This document shows, in pieces, positions 1 to 11,549 of a DNA stretch of 64,000 nucleotides. Within the stretch, counting starts at the first letter, position 1. Each line of letters starts with the position of its first letter. Below the pieces are notes generated by a model, which was not told where the DNA came from, ran no database searches, and saw nothing but the letters and a program-made list of their open reading frames with translations. The position numbers and the translations under genes are program-made. Source of the DNA: Mycocentrospora acerina (lineage: Eukaryota; Ascomycota; Dothideomycetes; Pleosporales); NCBI GenBank assembly GCA_022701365.1, contig JAKUHH010000080.1, forward strand, positions 250,436 through 314,435, in the 5' to 3' direction.

Positions 1-1540
1 GCTTCGATTCTTTGCTTGTATGTGTTTTTACAGTAGGGTGAAACGCAAAGTCTCGCACATCAACACCTTGCTTATACCCAGCCTGTGAAAATTCTTTGAG
101 AGGGTAGAGTAGATGCGCTTCAGCCAGGGTTAGCTCAGCCACGCATGAGCCCTGGGTCATCATTTTACGGCTGTTCATCGATTCAGCATCGACACGGTCA
201 TCTTTAGACGATTTAGAAGAATCACGTCGCTTTTGTATCGATGAATCGTTTCCCCAAAGCTTAGCGATTTGTGATTCCTGTTTCTGTTTCTTTTTGGAGG
301 ATGCAGTCGAAGCAAGCAACTCCTTCGCACTAACGTCATCTCCAGGAGAGTCTTTGGACGCTGTCTTGTAGGCTCCAGCCCCTAAAGTTGGGGATATCTC
401 TTTACTGGAGGATGAAGACCGCTTGTTGTCGTCTTTTGGCTCAAGAGCAATGCGCTTCTCCTTGCTCGAGAACAAAGATGACCTGCGCCAGCTTGAACTT
501 GACATGGCACTTGGTGACTGTACCATAGTCATTGATGAAGTTTTCGAGTCTTTACGAGTGTTTGAGTGGACCGGCGGATCATAATCCCTCATACTGTTCT
601 TGACTGGAAGTTTTCGCCTCGTCACAAGGCCAGCACTAGGTAGACTTTCTCCAGAATACGGCTCATTGCTAGACAAAAGTGGCTTTTCGTATAGATATCG
701 CTTGTGAGATGTGTTTCCAGCTGTAATTTCAGAAATAGGTGCGGCGGCTACTTCTTTTCGCCAAAAGTTGCGTGAAGGGGCCACATCCTGTCGTTGAGAG
801 TTACTACTTTTAGTAGGACTGGGGATAGGAAGTTTGCTTCTCGTAGGAGTTCCAAACTCTGGAGAGTTTTGGTGTGTGGAAACTGAAAAAGGTTCGGTGA
901 GACCAGCGTTTAGCCTTGTGGACGCTTCTTGTGGGAACATATGCCTAATGCGTGCCCCTGAATCTTGCCGTCGAGGAGGAACATGACAGTCAAAACTGCT
1001 GATGGTCGAGTTTTGAGAATTGAAGTTGCTTATGTAGGCTTCCACCCCCCGAGGACGTGAGTCCGTAGGATGGGCATTTGTAGATAACCGATGTTGTGAC
1101 GGTCGAAAGTCTTTGGTTGTATGCTGTGGCTGACCTTCCGCTGACAACAAAGTAGTTCGAGCAGCATTCTGAAGGGCCAGTGACGCATCTCGGACAAGTC
1201 CATGTCGTCCCCAACTACGAGGTTGAACAGCTTCGCTAGCGGTTTTTAGCGAGATAGCATGGCTAGTGACAAGCGTAAAATTTCCAAAGGGCTGCGCGTA
1301 ACTCAGAGTAACCTCGCTCAGTTCCACCTCTTTCGTTTCGCACTGTTTGATGACATCAATCGCGGGAAGTACCATGTTTTGAGCAGTAAACAACTCAGTC
1401 TCTACCATGAGTGTTGGTGCACGTCGAAGGCGGTATCGTGCACCTAGAGGAAGTTCCTTAGTAAGTTCTCGTCGACGACGGACACGATAACGTTGTTCCA
1501 TTTGAGGCGGGGAGTCCTCGGAATCCGTCGGTACAAACAT
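1..1540 (-). CDS. Unrecognised Ser/Lys-rich protein, C-terminus beyond window
   Basis: The minus strand is open from an ATG at 1540 to the window edge (513 codons, no stop), so only the N-terminal part is seen. An in-frame TAG lies about 50 bp upstream of this ATG with no other ATG between, which supports the start. The predicted protein begins MFVPTDSEDSPPQ and has an Arg-rich patch (RYRVRRRR) near residue 20. A long polar stretch follows with many Ser, Lys and Thr (SSSSWRRSS, KRSSSSSKE, SSKKKQKQ), typical of a disordered regulatory or nuclear protein. I see no signal peptide, membrane segment or catalytic motif and do not recognise the family. It is divergent from the GH31 gene and shares a 1.5-kb intergenic region with it. 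Introns inside the shown part are not needed to keep the frame. Confidence 0.7.
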   Translation of the reverse strand, partial: MFVPTDSEDSPPQMEQRYRVRRRRELTKELPLGARYRLRRAPTLMVETELFTAQNMVLPAIDVIKQCETKEVELSEVTLSYAQPFGNFTLVTSHAISLKTASEAVQPRSWGRHGLVRDASLALQNAARTTLLSAEGQPQHTTKDFRPSQHRLSTNAHPTDSRPRGVEAYISNFNSQNSTISSFDCHVPPRRQDSGARIRHMFPQEASTRLNAGLTEPFSVSTHQNSPEFGTPTRSKLPIPSPTKSSNSQRQDVAPSRNFWRKEVAAAPISEITAGNTSHKRYLYEKPLLSSNEPYSGESLPSAGLVTRRKLPVKNSMRDYDPPVHSNTRKDSKTSSMTMVQSPSAMSSSSWRRSSLFSSKEKRIALEPKDDNKRSSSSSKEISPTLGAGAYKTASKDSPGDDVSAKELLASTASSKKKQKQESQIAKLWGNDSSIQKRRDSSKSSKDDRVDAESMNSRKMMTQGSCVAELTLAEAHLLYPLKEFSQAGYKQGVDVRDFAFHPTVKTHTSKESK

Positions 1541-3081
1541 GATCACAACCGTTTTAAGTTGTATTGGGGTAGACTTAGTTGAAGAGTCCTAGTAGTAGTT
1601 GCAAAACTCCGTCGATGTCAAACTACTTGAGGTCAACAGGTGAACATAGCGTATTTGATTGAATATTTGACAATTGCCAAGTTAAACGCTACTTGCATCT
1701 GGTTATTCAAGGGCCATTTGGCACGCGTGCGGGCAGATCTTGAGAAGCCCAAATTGCTTGACTGATCGGTTGATCTGCAACTGTCGGTCAAAAACGCATG
1801 TCCTTATGTAATGCTCGAAGATCTGGTAGTAGAGCCAATGTATATCAGAGAACCTAATAGGTAGCAGGTAAGGGTTCAGAAAATAGAGACAAGAATCCGC
1901 TGATCCCGGAAGTTCTTGGTATGACGAGACGCGAGGACTTGCAAATTAGAATGATTGTTTGGAGGAACTCCATAGCTGTGCGAGGCCTCTCGTGATTTCT
2001 ACTATTCGTGAGGGTGGTTGGTATGTCGTGTTGCTTTTCTGAGCGGGTGGCATGGGCAACCGCACGGTTCGCCGGATGCATTTCCCAGCAACGCATCAAC
2101 ACTCAGAGCGCCATGGGGGGGGGGGCGAATGAAAGCGACTAGAAAAAACGAGGTCGTTCTTTGAAGATTACTAGTGCTGTTCTTTCATGTAGGCCTAGAT
2201 ATTTAGACTCAGAGATCGTTGGCCAACTAAAACACCCAAAACAATATTCTCCGGTTCGCTGAAACCTTGGGGCAGATGGGGAGGTCGGAAACGACGTCAC
2301 TGTTTGAACATGGCAAATGCGGGCGCGATATCCCAACAAGTGCAAAACCGTGCACAGAGTAGATTGGACACAGACGGGCATATGAAGAGATTTGTAAATT
2401 GTCACGCAGATGCCATTTCGTGTTCGATGGCGTGTATTGCTTTTGACAACATAGCATTGGTAATTTAGGATGGGCAAAAGTGATGCTCCCACTTTTGGTC
2501 TCGCTAAGCAAAAAGGGCTACATGGTTCTGTTACCCCCGACCCCGACATGTCATACTTGCTCCGACCTCTCGCACTTGTTGCATGTCGGCCCGCTGTCCC
2601 AACAACCAGGGCCATCTGAGATCTCGCTGGAAACACTACACTAGAGATGGTTACAGGGTTGCGATACAAGGAATTGGCTCTTCAAGCGGAAGAACTCTCG
2701 GCGTGCATCTCACAATGATGTCAAGGCCGCTACATGCTGATGCCATTGCTGGAGTCGGACCGGAAATGGTTGCAGACTCTATCCCCACACTTTGCGGCTG
2801 CTCCCCGCACCTAGTCTATTTTGGGGCGAACCGCGCTACCGAATTGTGCAGCAGCTCCTCGTAGATTTACAAGATTCCCCATGTCGTCTCCGGGGTGTGT
2901 TCCGATGGAGCTGCGGGTGCAAGAGACTATGTTGCGGAGCATAGCAGACATCAGATCCCTGATCGTCCTACGCCTGGACGTGCTTGTTGTATCCAAAAAG
3001 CTTAAATAGCACGAGGAAACCTAGTAAAAGCTTCCCCAAGCATCGAGTTCGATGAGCTTCAGTCTTGGTTCTTTTTTCAAG
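1541..3081. other. Intergenic, no supported gene
   Basis: This is the divergent spacer between the left-edge ORF and the GH31 gene. It contains a G homopolymer near 2115-2124. Short ORFs occur on both strands (longest 176 codons), but they lack recognisable motifs, so I treat them as chance. Confidence 0.5.
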
Positions 3082-6000
3082 ATGAAGTCGGTATTTAGCA
3101 TTTCTGCTTTGCTTGCGTTGGTTGGACTTGCAAATGGTACTTTTCAATCTATAGTGCAGTATTGAGTAGATGCTCACAGAAATGTAGCCCAGACTCCTAC
3201 CGAGCGCGTCATTCCTACTCTTCCGCCTCAGATCAATGCCCTACCCAGTCTGACTCCGACAATCTACGACAACAGTGCGCCCGACTCTCAAAAGTGTCCT
3301 GGATATAAAGCTTCCAACCTAGCCCAGACGGGACATGGATTTACAGCGGATCTGACCATTGCTGGGGCGAACTGTCAAGCTTACGGCAACGACGTCAAAA
3401 ATCTGGTCCTTGAGGTTCAGTTCCAAGCCAAAGAAAGATTGAACGTTCGAATCTACCCAAAATATATTGCTCCAGCGAATAGCTCATGGTTTATTCTTCC
3501 CCCCAAACTCGTCGACCAGCCAAAATGGGATGGAAAGACGACTGCCAACTCGAGTGATTTGAGTTTTGTATGGAGCAACGAACCCAGCTTCCAATTTCGT
3601 GTCTCGCGAACTAGCACCGGAGAGGAGCTCTTCTCTACTTATGGACATGTCATTGTTTACGAGGACCAGTTCTTGGAACTCGTCACCAATATGGTCGATG
3701 TGCGTGAGGCAATACTTTGGTTAGACAATCCAATGGCTGACTTGTCTTGACACAGAACTACAACGTATATGGTCTGGCAGAGAATATCCATGATTTCCGC
3801 TTAGGAAATAATCACACCCAGACTTTTTACGCCGTGGACGCAGGCAACCCTGTTGACGGCAATGCATACGGTGTTATTCCCTTTTATCAGGAGACTCGAT
3901 ATCACACTGGCGCTGCTACTACTTCTCATGGAATGTATGCTCGTAATGGTAGGCAATTCTTTTTTCTGAAGCAAACAAAGACTGACTGAACACTCCAGCA
4001 CATGGTCAAGAGTGGCTGTTGCGCGAAAAGACCATCAGCTATCGAACTCTCGGTGGAAGTTTTGATCTCTACTTCTTGAGTGGGCAGAAGCATGATGGCA
4101 GTTCTAGTGCGCTAGAAACTATAGCTCAGTTCCAGGTTGGATGCATTGGGACGCCTGCTATGCAAATGTGAGAAAACGCTTCTGCGAGTGGTGTGAAGTG
4201 GCTAGCTAATCACGCTTTTTTTCAACAGGTACTGGACATTCGGCTTCCACCAAGCTCGTTGGGGCTATGAGAATATCAGTGTTGTCCAGGAAGTCGTAGA
4301 TCGCTACCGCGAGGCCAACATTCCGCTCGAGTGCCTATGGAATGACCTTGACATTTACGATTTGTATCGTGACTTTACCAACAACAACGTCACTTACCCG
4401 CTGCCGGCTTTCACCAACTTCATTGAGAGTCTCCACGCAAAGGGCCAGCACTATGTTCCCATCATCGACAGCAACATCTACGTGTCCAACCCGAACAACG
4501 CCAGTGACTACTACGAGCCTTTTGAGACAGGCAAACAATTACAGACGTTTATCCGAGACCCCACGACAGGCGATTTCTATTATGGTAACAACTGGCCCGG
4601 CTTCAGTGTTTGGGCTGATTGGCTCGTTGACTCCAGCCAGTCATGGTGGACAAATGAGATTGTAAAGTGGCACAAGGGGACGCCTTTTGATGGCATCTGG
4701 ATCGATCTAAGCGAAGCAGCGTCCTTTTGCGCAGGCTCATGTGGTAATGGCCGTCTCACGGAGAATCCCGTTCACCCACCCTTCCTTCTCCCTGGTGACC
4801 CATTGACGTTTGAATTCAACTACCCGCTTGGCTTCAATATCACAAACGCAACAGAAGCTTCAAGTGCTGCAGCTGCAGCGTCATCACAAGCGTCAGCGTA
4901 TTCGGCGTCGCCCGTTCTTCCAGCTGCAACAACTACGACACAGGGCAGGACAGAGCCCACACCTGGTGTGCGAAACCTCAACTACCCACCTTATGTTATC
5001 AACCACATCCAGTCAGGACATGCACTAGGTAAGAGCGCCATTGCGCCAAACGCAACTCATAACGATGCATACAACACGACAGAATACGAAATGCATAACC
5101 TGTTTGGTCTCCAGATTTCCAACGCAACATACCACGCTCTTCTTGCGGTTTTCCCAGGACGCAGGCCATTTACCGTTGGACGCAGTGTCTTTGCTGGCAG
5201 CGGCAAGACTACTAGCCATTGGGGGGGAGATAACACCAGCACATATGGCTCACTTTTTCTTTCCATCTCCCAAGCCTTTACCATGGTATGTCCCCCCCTC
5301 CCCCCTTCCAAGCATGCATACCACGCTGTTTTGAGCATTTATATATGCGTATGATAAAACAAATGAGCATCACCAAACTAACACCCACCCCTCGTACAGA
5401 TGATGTCCGGGATCCCCATGTTCGGCGCCGACACATGCGGATTCGCACGTAACACGGACTTTCAGCTCTGCTCCCGCTGGATGGAACTCAGCGCCTTCTT
5501 GTACGTTGTTGTCCTCACATCCCACTCAAACACCCACCTAACCAGATCCCGACTACCAGCCCCTTCTACCGCAACCACAACGTCAAAGCCGCCATCGGAC
5601 AAGAAGCCTACCACTGGTCCTCTGTGGCCGAAGCCTCCCGGCGCGCCATGCGCGTCCGCTACTCCCTCCTAAACTACATGTACACGCTCTTCCACCACGC
5701 ACACACCAGCGGCGCAACCGTCATGCGGGCCCTAGCCTGGGAGTTCCCGCTCGACGCCTCCCTCGCAGCAACGTACTCGCAGTTTCTGCTCGGCCCGGCC
5801 ATCCTCGTCACCCCCGTGCTGCAGCCCAATGTCGTTAGTGTGCAGGGTGTTTTTCCTGGCGTCGGCGCGGGAGAGAGGTGGTACGATTGGTATTCTCTTG
5901 TCGAGGTGCGGGCGCGCGAGGGCGAGAATGTCACCATGGCTGCGCCGCTGGAACATATCAATGTGCATGTTCGAGGGGGGTATGTTCTTCCGTTGCAGCA

Positions 6001-6537
6001 GCCGCGGTATACGACGAGTGAGACGAGGGATACGCCGTGGGGATTGCTTGTTGCGCTGAATAGTACTGCGGGGGCGAAGGGGGATTTGTATATTGATGAT
6101 GGGGAGAGTGTGGTGCAGGAGAGTACGAGGGTTGTGGAGGTGAGTTTTTCTTCTTCTTCTTCTTCTTCTTCTTCTTCTCTTCCTTCTCTTTCCATCTTCT
6201 CCTTGCCCTCCTTCTCTTCCCATCAAACAAAAAAAAACTTTTAAAAAAAAAACTAACCACCCCCCACCAACAGTTTACCTACTCCCACAACTGCCTCTCC
6301 ATCACCTCAAAAGGCTCTTTCCACCACCCCCAGCCCCTATCCAACATCACCGTCGCAGGCGTGGCATCCGCGCCAAAGAGCCTGCGCGTTACATGTGGAG
6401 GCAGCGCGGTGCAGAGTGGCAATGGCAACGTCAAGATGGCGTTTGATGGTCAGAGTAAGGTGGTGAGGGTGACGGGGCTGGAGGGAGTGACGGGCGGGGG
6501 TGCGTTTGAAAAGGATTTGAAGGTGTGTTTTGAGTAG
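3082..6537 (+). CDS. Secreted GH31 alpha-glucosidase (AgdC type)
   Basis: Family role: hydrolyses terminal alpha-glucosidic bonds of maltose, oligosaccharides or starch fragments outside the cell. My model has eight exons: 3082-3136, 3188-3699, 3756-3948, 3999-4167, 4229-5285, 5400-5500, 5560-6139 and 6274-6537. It closes in frame to 976 residues, normal for fungal GH31. Residues 1-18 are a signal peptide (MKSVFSISALLALVGLANA). The GH31 nucleophile region reads GIWIDLSEAASFCAGSCG, and the general acid Asp is in HWGGDNTS. Further family landmarks are ECLWNDLDIY, MMSGIPMFGADTCGF and AFFPFYRNHN. There are several N-glycosylation sequons. An Ala/Ser/Thr-rich insertion follows FNITNATEASS. The last intron carries a TTC microsatellite and an A-run. 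Substrate preference within GH31 cannot be read from sequence. Confidence 0.93.
6147..6178. repeat. TTC trinucleotide microsatellite in GH31 intron 7
   Basis: About ten TTC/CTT units lie just after the GTGAGT donor at 6140. An A-run sits at 6229-6252 in the same intron. The tract is pyrimidine-rich on the coding strand. Confidence 0.9.
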
Positions 6538-6571
6538 GGGGTGGGGGGTGGTGAGAAGGGGAGTGGGAGTA

Positions 6572-6572
<1 letters not shown>

Positions 6573-6665
<93 letters not shown>

Positions 6666-6668
6666 AGT
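6573..6668. repeat. GAGAGT hexanucleotide microsatellite, 3' of GH31
   Basis: About 16 near-perfect copies of a GTGAGA unit begin some 35 bp after the GH31 stop codon, so they probably lie in its 3' UTR. The strand asymmetry is strong (almost only purines plus T). Confidence 0.95.
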
Positions 6669-7163
6669 GTATGCTATGAGATGAGCTTGGGAAGGAGTGC
6701 GTATATAAGAGTGTAAAATGAATGAATGCATGAATGCATGAATAATGATTGTTTACAATCTTCATATGTTTCTGCCATATGTAAATTTAAAGAGTGGTAA
6801 TTTTTTCGTCATGCTACACAGTGTGAGTGAATGAGTAAGTGAATGATGAATGTTTATAATCTCGACGTATTTCCTATCGTCTGTGTATTTGAAACAAAAA
6901 AATTCCTCCGTCTGGCTAAAACTCACATTATTGACAATCACCACGAATTGCCGTCGTCTGTGTACTTGAAAAGACTTGTTTCTCGTCTTGCTCAACCTCA
7001 TGTTGCAACAACATGACGAACAGTGCGTAAAAAGTAAAATTTGCCAAGTAGATTTGCCAAAAAAAAAGGGACACTTCCCTCCCTTTCCAAAAAAACGCCT
7101 TGCGATGCCAATTTTGCGGAATAAAACCTCCAATACTAAAAATTTCCAACCTCAACCTCAACA
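6669..7163. other. Convergent intergenic region, no gene
   Basis: This spacer lies between the 3' ends of the GH31 and Rab genes. It holds A/T runs and simple GAATGAAT-like repeats but no supported ORF. Confidence 0.5.
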
Positions 7164-8083
7164 TTAGCAACAACCTCCGCCCCAGCCTTGCTGTTTCCCT
7201 CTCTTGGCTGCATCGTTCATACCCAGCTTCACACCTGCCCTATTACCTCCTCCTGCGCCTGGGCCTTTGACTCCGCTTCTCCGGTCATTCAAGTCGTATT
7301 TCCCGGCTTCAATGTTTTGATATATCCGTTCGGCGACCTCGAGAAACGCCCTTTCCACGCCCTCGCCGCTCTTTGCCGACGTCTCAACATACTGCATGAC
7401 ACCATTCTCTTGGCACCACGCCTCTGCTTCCTCGCGCGTCACCTGGCGCTTGTTCTGGGCTTCTGCTTCCGAGACGGTGGACGAGGCGGCGAGATCGCTC
7501 TTGTTCCCGACCAAGACGACGACGATGCCTTCTTCGGCGATTTGGCGCAGGTCGTGCAGCCAGGAGGTTGCGCTGAGGAAGGTGTTTTTGCGGGATATGT
7601 CAAAGACGAGGAGGGCGCCAGATGCGCCGCGAAAGTAGCTGCGAGTGATGCTCTTGTAGGTTTCCTGGCCGGCGGTGTCCCAGAGAGAGAGTTTCATGTG
7701 CTTTTGCGGGGGGTCGTTTTTGGAGGGCGGGGGAGCGGGGGTGGGGGTCTCGGCGGCGGCGGAGGGGTTGTTGATGCTTAGGCTGTGGGAGGCGGGGGGA
7801 CCAACGGGGACTATGCGCGAGCCAAATTCCACGCCAATGGTCACGTCGTGGTGTGGAGAGAAGCGGCCTTCGCAGAGGCGGACTGTGAGCTGGGGGCGGG
7901 TTAGTCGTGGTGCTGGCGGTGGAGGCAGGAGTGGACAGCGACGGAGGCAGGAGTAGACGGTGATGGAGGCAGGAGCGAGCGGTGATGGAGGCAGGAGTGG
8001 AGGGCGCGGCTTACACTAGATTTGCCGCAGCCAGAGTCGCCCAGCGAAACAATCTTGGCAATGTAGTCCCATGGTTGAGCCAT
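7164..8083 (-). CDS. Rab-family small GTPase (Rab4/Rab2-like, Ypt4 type)
   Basis: Family role: a GTP-switched regulator of endosomal or recycling vesicle traffic, membrane-anchored by geranylgeranylation. There are two exons, 8015-8083 and 7164-7889, with a 125-bp intron, giving 264 residues. G-boxes: P-loop GDSGCGKSS (residues 15-23), switch I around HDVTIGVEF, WDTAGQE, NKSD and ETSAKSG. The C-terminus GGGCC is a double-cysteine prenylation signal. The sequence opens MAQPWDYIAKIVSLGDSG, as in Rab4/Rab2 relatives. An Ala/Pro/Ser-rich insertion of roughly 30 residues sits between switch I and WDTAGQE and makes the protein longer than usual (about 210). The intron contains a 22-bp minisatellite, and a second repeat lies just upstream of the ATG. 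The subfamily assignment is less certain than the Rab call. Confidence 0.9.
7921..8003. repeat. 22-bp minisatellite inside the Rab intron
   Basis: Four copies of a unit starting GGAGGCAGGAG begin at 7921, 7943, 7965 and 7987. They fill most of the 125-bp intron. Confidence 0.9.
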
Positions 8084-8094
8084 GGGGTGAAGCG

Positions 8095-8225
8095 TGGTGT
8101 GAGGTGTAGTGTGGTGTGGTGTGGTATGAGGTGCAGTGTGGTATGAGGTGTAGTGTAGTGTAGTGTAATGTAGTGTAGTGTAGTGCAGTGTATTATAGTG
8201 TAGTGCAGTGCAGTGCAGTGTGTGG
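8095..8225. repeat. Degenerate TGTAG/TGTGG pentamer array upstream of Rab start
   Basis: About 130 bp of imperfect pentamers (GTGTA, GTGTG, GTGCA variants) begins some 12 bp upstream of the Rab ATG. On the Rab coding strand it is a CA/CTACA-rich leader or core-promoter tract. Confidence 0.85.
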
Positions 8226-9149
8226 GCACAGTCGACGGTGGCGGTGCAAGGAGCCCGGAGTGCAGTATGGGGTGTGGTGTGTTTTGTGTGGTGTGGGCAG
8301 GGCCGACGTTGGACAAAGGTGCTGGGTATGCAGGGTGGAGGTCTAGCTTGCTGCGTCATAGCTCCTCGAGGCCGGAAGAGGCAAAACATGCCCTTGTGGT
8401 GGATACCCGCGCGGGGCCAAGGGCTTTGGTTGAGAGCAGCGTCTTCACCACCGCCTGTCCCGCCGTGCACATATCTCGCAGTCCAGTCCCATCATGCACG
8501 CATCTCACACTCCAGCCCAGTCGTGCGCGCATCTCGCACTCTAGTCGTGCATGCAGCCACTCCCACAGCCACATGGCAATCACCCGTGCAGCCACAGCCA
8601 CACCCACCACCACCACCTCCACCTCCACAGTCGCCCGCCCAGGCTTATCGTCAATCGGGCACAAAGCACGTCAAAGCCTTGTCCAGCAGGTCAAGCGGCC
8701 ATGTCGAGGTGAGGCGTGCATGTGACGGCGTCGGTGCTCCAAGGCGCTCGTGGTGCCTTAGCTCCCGCCGGCTAGCGGCCAAGTCGGCCTGGCTGGACAT
8801 GGACGAGAGGTACTTGGGCAGGCATTCGCTTGGTCATTCAGTCGTTGAATCGTTTATTCATTCCTACATCTATTCACTCCCACTGCCTCTCGCCATATCC
8901 CCACTGCCTCCCTCCACAGCCCCCGCCCGCCTCTCCCTGCCGTCCACGCCCGCCCAGCTGCATGCCGTTTCCACTGCGTCACCCGTCGCCGCCTGCCGTG
9001 CCCTGCCCCGACCTGCCTGACCGCTGACGCGACGAGCTGAGTCAACGCTCCCACTCGCTCGCTGCCTGCGACGGCTGTATTTGAGCCTGCCACAGCTGTG
9101 CTGGAGCTGCACCCGCATCGAGAGAGCCCCCATTTCCGTGTCGCCTGCC
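8226..9149. other. Divergent intergenic region between Rab and CTL genes
   Basis: This GC-rich spacer is rich in CACCACC and CTCGCACT motifs. It is probably promoter and 5' UTR for both neighbours. No ORF here is supported. Confidence 0.5.
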
Positions 9150-11549
9150 ATGTTTTCCGAATGTAAGCTTCCCAGCGCCTTATCAGGCACATGTGACGCC
9201 CGCCCGCGCCCGTGTCTCGCATGGCCATGCGCCCTCGCGTGACTGTCAGACTGACCGACCGACTGACTGACCCGACGAGCAGATGCCTCCAAGTTCCTGT
9301 CGCAGTCGCAGTCGCGCCTGTCCCTCGGCGGCCAGCCCGACTCGCCCTACGCCCGCAACCAGTCCGACCGCCAGCGCCCCTCGTCGCGCGCCGCCCAGGC
9401 CTATCTCCAGCGCCGCAACATGCCCAACCCCTACAGCTCCCAGGCCATGTCGCGCTTTGCCTTTGCCTCGCGCACCTCGAATGCCCCCGCGCCCCTCTTC
9501 TACTCGGCCACCGACGACTTCCGCGAAGAAGACGACCATGTCGAGCACGACCGCGAAATGGCCGACCACTACGCCCTGCAGCGATCTCGCCGCCAGTTTG
9601 GCGCAAGCAACCTCTCCGAGTCCGACGAGGTCGACGACGACCTGGCGCACCGCTCCGACCACACCATAGAAGGGAACCCCGACGACACCGACGCGCCCGG
9701 CTACGGCCTGGGGCGCGGCATCAAGAGCTCCTGGAGGGGAGATAAGCCCGCGCGCGGGAGATCGACCACCCTCACCCGCCCAGACGACGAGCAACGAGAC
9801 CAGAGCATTCCACTGTCCGAGTCGACAGACGCAGGCAGCAGAGGGAGGGGCAGGCTGGTCGACGTCGAGCTCGAGTCGACGGACCGCAGCAGCATGGAAG
9901 AGGTGGATGCCGACGAGCTGCCGCCCCACAAGGACATCCACCCTCCATCCTACCAGCAGTTCCGCAACATGACCCGCCCAAAGCGCGGCCGCAGTCCGCT
10001 CAGAACTACCCTGCCAATCCCACAAGAAACCGACGAGGACACACTGCTCGAAAACCCTCGCCCCACAAGTCCTGATCGCCTGTCAGTGCCTGACGCGGTG
10101 CCGGAGCACGCCATCGTGCCCCCGAGGCACAACTTCTTTTGGGCAGAGCTGTTTGTCATTGTCCAGTGCGCCATCATCGGCGTCTACATCATCTCCCTGC
10201 TCCAGGAGTCGCCCCCGAGCAAGAAGAACCCGCTGGGCGACACAGTCTACACGGTCCTGCGCTCCTCGTTCCACCTGATAGCCGTCTACTCGCTCGTCTC
10301 CATTGTCGTCGGCTTGCTATGGCTCTCGCTGCTGCGGTCATTTGCTCGACCGTTAGTCATGCTCATCCTGGTCGCCGTGCCCGTCATCTCCTTCTCCTTC
10401 TTCTTGTACCCCTTCATCTCGAGTTTCAAGGGCTCGTGGCACGGCGACAGCATGCAAGACAGGGCAATGCGCTGGCTCTCCCTCGGCCCGTTGTGTTTTG
10501 TCGTCTTCTGGGTCTACACCACCTTCAAATCGCGGCACTCGCTGAAAAAGGCCACCGACATGCTCGAGTTTTCCGGTGACATCCTCAGAGCACAGTCACC
10601 TCTGCTCTTGGTTGGCGTCGCTACACTAGCCTGCGTCATCCTCTGGTCCTGGATCTGGATACTCATGTTCACGCGCCTCTTCCTTGGCGGCCACTTCACC
10701 AGCAACAAATCCCGCTGGGTCGTCGACGTCAGCACCTGGTGGCTCGGCGCAGCCTTCTTCCTCGACTACTTCTGGGCCCTCGGCGTCATCGCCGGCGTCC
10801 AGCGCGCCACCACCGCCGCAACAGTCTCACAATGGTACTTTCACCGCAACACCGTCCCTGCACCACCAGCATGGACTGTAGTGCAAGCCTCCCTGAGCCA
10901 CGCAACCTACACCATGGCCGGCACAATCTGCATGTCAACGCTCATCTCCCTCGCCGTCCGCCTCCCGCTCATCATTCTCCCCCGCCGCCTCGCTGGCCTC
11001 GTAAACATGTGCGCCTACTCCCTCATCCCGACCCCGATCGCCGCCCTCACAAATCCTCTCACCCTTACCTTTGCCTCCATCCATGGCGTTCCCCTCAACC
11101 AAGCCGCACGCGGCCTCTCGCAATTAAGCTTCATTTCCCCAGCCTCCCCAACCACAACCCTCGGCCCATCCTCCTTCCAATCCCACGGCCGCCCATCAAT
11201 CGTTTCCTACCGTCTAGCCAAACTCCTCCTCCACGCCATCCGCTGGGTCATCACCCTCTCTCTCGGCTTCGGCGGCTGGGTATCAGCAGCGCGCATGTTG
11301 CAGCTAGGCAATGAGGGCGTGCCCTACAAAGGCAGCTTGTACGCGTACGTCGTAGGGCTGATTAGCGCGGCGATTGGGTGGGGCGCGCTTGGCGCCATGG
11401 AAGGCGTACTTGGGGGGATTCTCGACGCCGTGCTAGTTTGCTGGGGGAGTGAAGCAGGGAGAGACGGCGAAGGCGAGGCACGGTACTGTGTTGATGCGGG
11501 GAGATTGTTCGGAGGAGAAGTAAGTGGTGCGAGGAGGTTTGAAGCCTAA
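9150..11549 (+). CDS. Choline-transporter-like (CTL/Pns1, SLC44) membrane protein
   Basis: Family role: CTL/SLC44 proteins are multi-pass membrane transporters linked to choline-like solutes. Substrate is uncertain in fungi. A 13-nt first exon (9150-9162, encoding MFSE plus one base) is spliced to 9283-11549, giving 759 residues that begin MFSEYASKFLSQSQSRL. The N-terminal 240 residues are polar and acidic or Arg-rich, probably cytosolic and disordered. From FFWAELFVIVQCAIIGVYII onward there are about ten hydrophobic segments. Late segments include the small-residue pattern GLISAAIGWGALGAMEG, near the CTL signature region. The downstream-most ATG (9420) would give 709 residues, but the spliced start extends the same frame without a stop. 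Its position next to a Rab gene may be coincidental. Confidence 0.82.

Noticed and set aside
2139..2669. 176-codon minus-strand ORF upstream of the GH31 gene
   Set aside because: No recognisable motif, overlapped by other ORFs of similar quality, and no splice pattern that extends it.
5674..6260. Several minus-strand ORFs of 100-173 codons opposite the GH31 gene
   Set aside because: They are antisense shadows of exon 7 and the TTC repeat; runs of Glu, Arg or Lys come from the microsatellite.
6337..6765. ORFs made of SLSLSL or TLTLTL runs
   Set aside because: Translation of the GAGAGT hexamer on the opposite strand.
8854..9606. 250-codon minus-strand Arg-rich ORF
   Set aside because: GC-rich antisense shadow of the CTL gene and its promoter.
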